Shown here piece after piece: positions 5,226 through 5,359 of a stretch of DNA of 5,359 bases (the stretch's first letter is position 1; every line of letters starts with the position of its first letter). The notes beneath the pieces were generated by a model. That model was not told where the DNA came from and ran no database searches. It saw only the letters and a program-made list of their open reading frames with translations. Source of the stretch: Flavobacteriales bacterium. Lineage in GTDB: Bacteria > Bacteroidota > Bacteroidia > Flavobacteriales > Crocinitomicaceae. The DNA is taken from NCBI GenBank assembly GCA_947375085.1, contig CANCEQ010000224.1:1-5359 (forward strand), in the 5' to 3' direction. The position numbers and the translations under genes were made by a program.

Positions 5226-5359
5226 ATGAAAAAAATTATACTTAAATTCATTTTTGTAGGATTTTCTACGTTGATTTTTGCTCAAGAACCTGCAACAACT
5301 TCAACGAATACTGAAAATAGTCAGTACAAATTCACGAAGGTTGCGCATTTAGATGCAAC
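5226..5359 (+). CDS. Exported protein, N-terminal fragment; possibly a C1-family (papain-like) aminopeptidase
   Basis: The ATG at 5226 opens a frame that runs off the window after about 45 residues. It begins MKKIILKFIFVGFSTLIFAQ, a typical signal peptide: a Lys-rich start, a hydrophobic core of about 14 residues and a Phe-Ala-Gln end common in Flavobacteriia. The mature part starts EPATTSTNTENSQYKFTKVA and continues HLDAT. A low-complexity Thr/Asn/Ser linker followed by YKFTKVxxLDAT resembles the stretch just before the catalytic-Cys region (TPVKxQ...GTCWSF) in secreted Flavobacteriia C1 peptidases of the PepC/bleomycin-hydrolase group. The catalytic Cys would be just outside the window, so this is a guess from a short segment. 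It could equally be another periplasmic or lipid-free exported protein. It is divergent from mnmE, with a promoter box 23 bp upstream. Confidence 0.7.
   Translation, partial: MKKIILKFIFVGFSTLIFAQEPATTSTNTENSQYKFTKVAHLDA

Noticed and set aside
5060..5251. Minus-strand 63-residue ORF in the divergent intergenic region.
   Set aside because: It runs through the hairpins and overlaps the signal-peptide start of the right-hand gene. No supporting motif.

Overview
The window looks like part of a member of the Bacteroidota, most likely the class Flavobacteriia. Four things point there: AT-rich coding sequence, promoter boxes of the Bacteroidota type (TAnnTTTG), a Flavobacteriia-style signal peptide ending in Phe-Ala-Gln at the right edge, and a recombinase with the Bacteroidota element-type C-terminus (TTQIYAKVVDQKKRE). 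The species cannot be named from this sequence.

Right half (about 3344-5359) is ordinary chromosome. It has a complete, intact mnmE (tRNA wobble-uridine modification GTPase) on the minus strand, followed by a clear intrinsic terminator. Upstream is a 454-bp divergent intergenic region rich in small hairpins, including two direct and one inverted copy of a GTTCC/GGAAC palindromic repeat. At the right edge is the 5' end of an exported protein on the plus strand. Its start loosely resembles Flavobacteriia C1-family (papain-like) aminopeptidases, but too little is present to be sure.

Left half (about 1-3270) is accessory in character and visibly richer in A+T. A tight three-gene minus-strand operon reads away from the mnmE 3' end. 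In transcription order it holds a DNA-binding protein with an N-terminal Cys4 zinc-binding motif and three tandem winged-HTH/MerR-like repeats, a tyrosine site-specific recombinase, and an unrecognised 200-residue protein. Gaps are 11 and 4 bp. A good Bacteroidota promoter with TTTG and TAnnTTTG boxes lies in front, and a palindrome with direct repeats sits in the leader. At the far left, convergent to this operon, is the 3' part of a gene for a protein with a TonB C-terminal-like domain.

Reading of the whole: this is probably the integration/regulation end of an integrative element placed next to the 3' end of mnmE. That locus is also the target (thdF/trmE) of Salmonella genomic island 1 in Gammaproteobacteria. 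The HTH protein is a plausible excision or directionality factor or autoregulator, and the recombinase would do the strand exchange. The second attachment site is not in the window, so the element boundaries are inferred. The most unusual single observation is that the recombinase has proline where the family normally has the second catalytic His/Trp. No completely new system is demonstrated here. The best candidates for something undescribed are the Cys4-plus-triple-HTH protein with its leader operator, and the unknown third gene of the operon.
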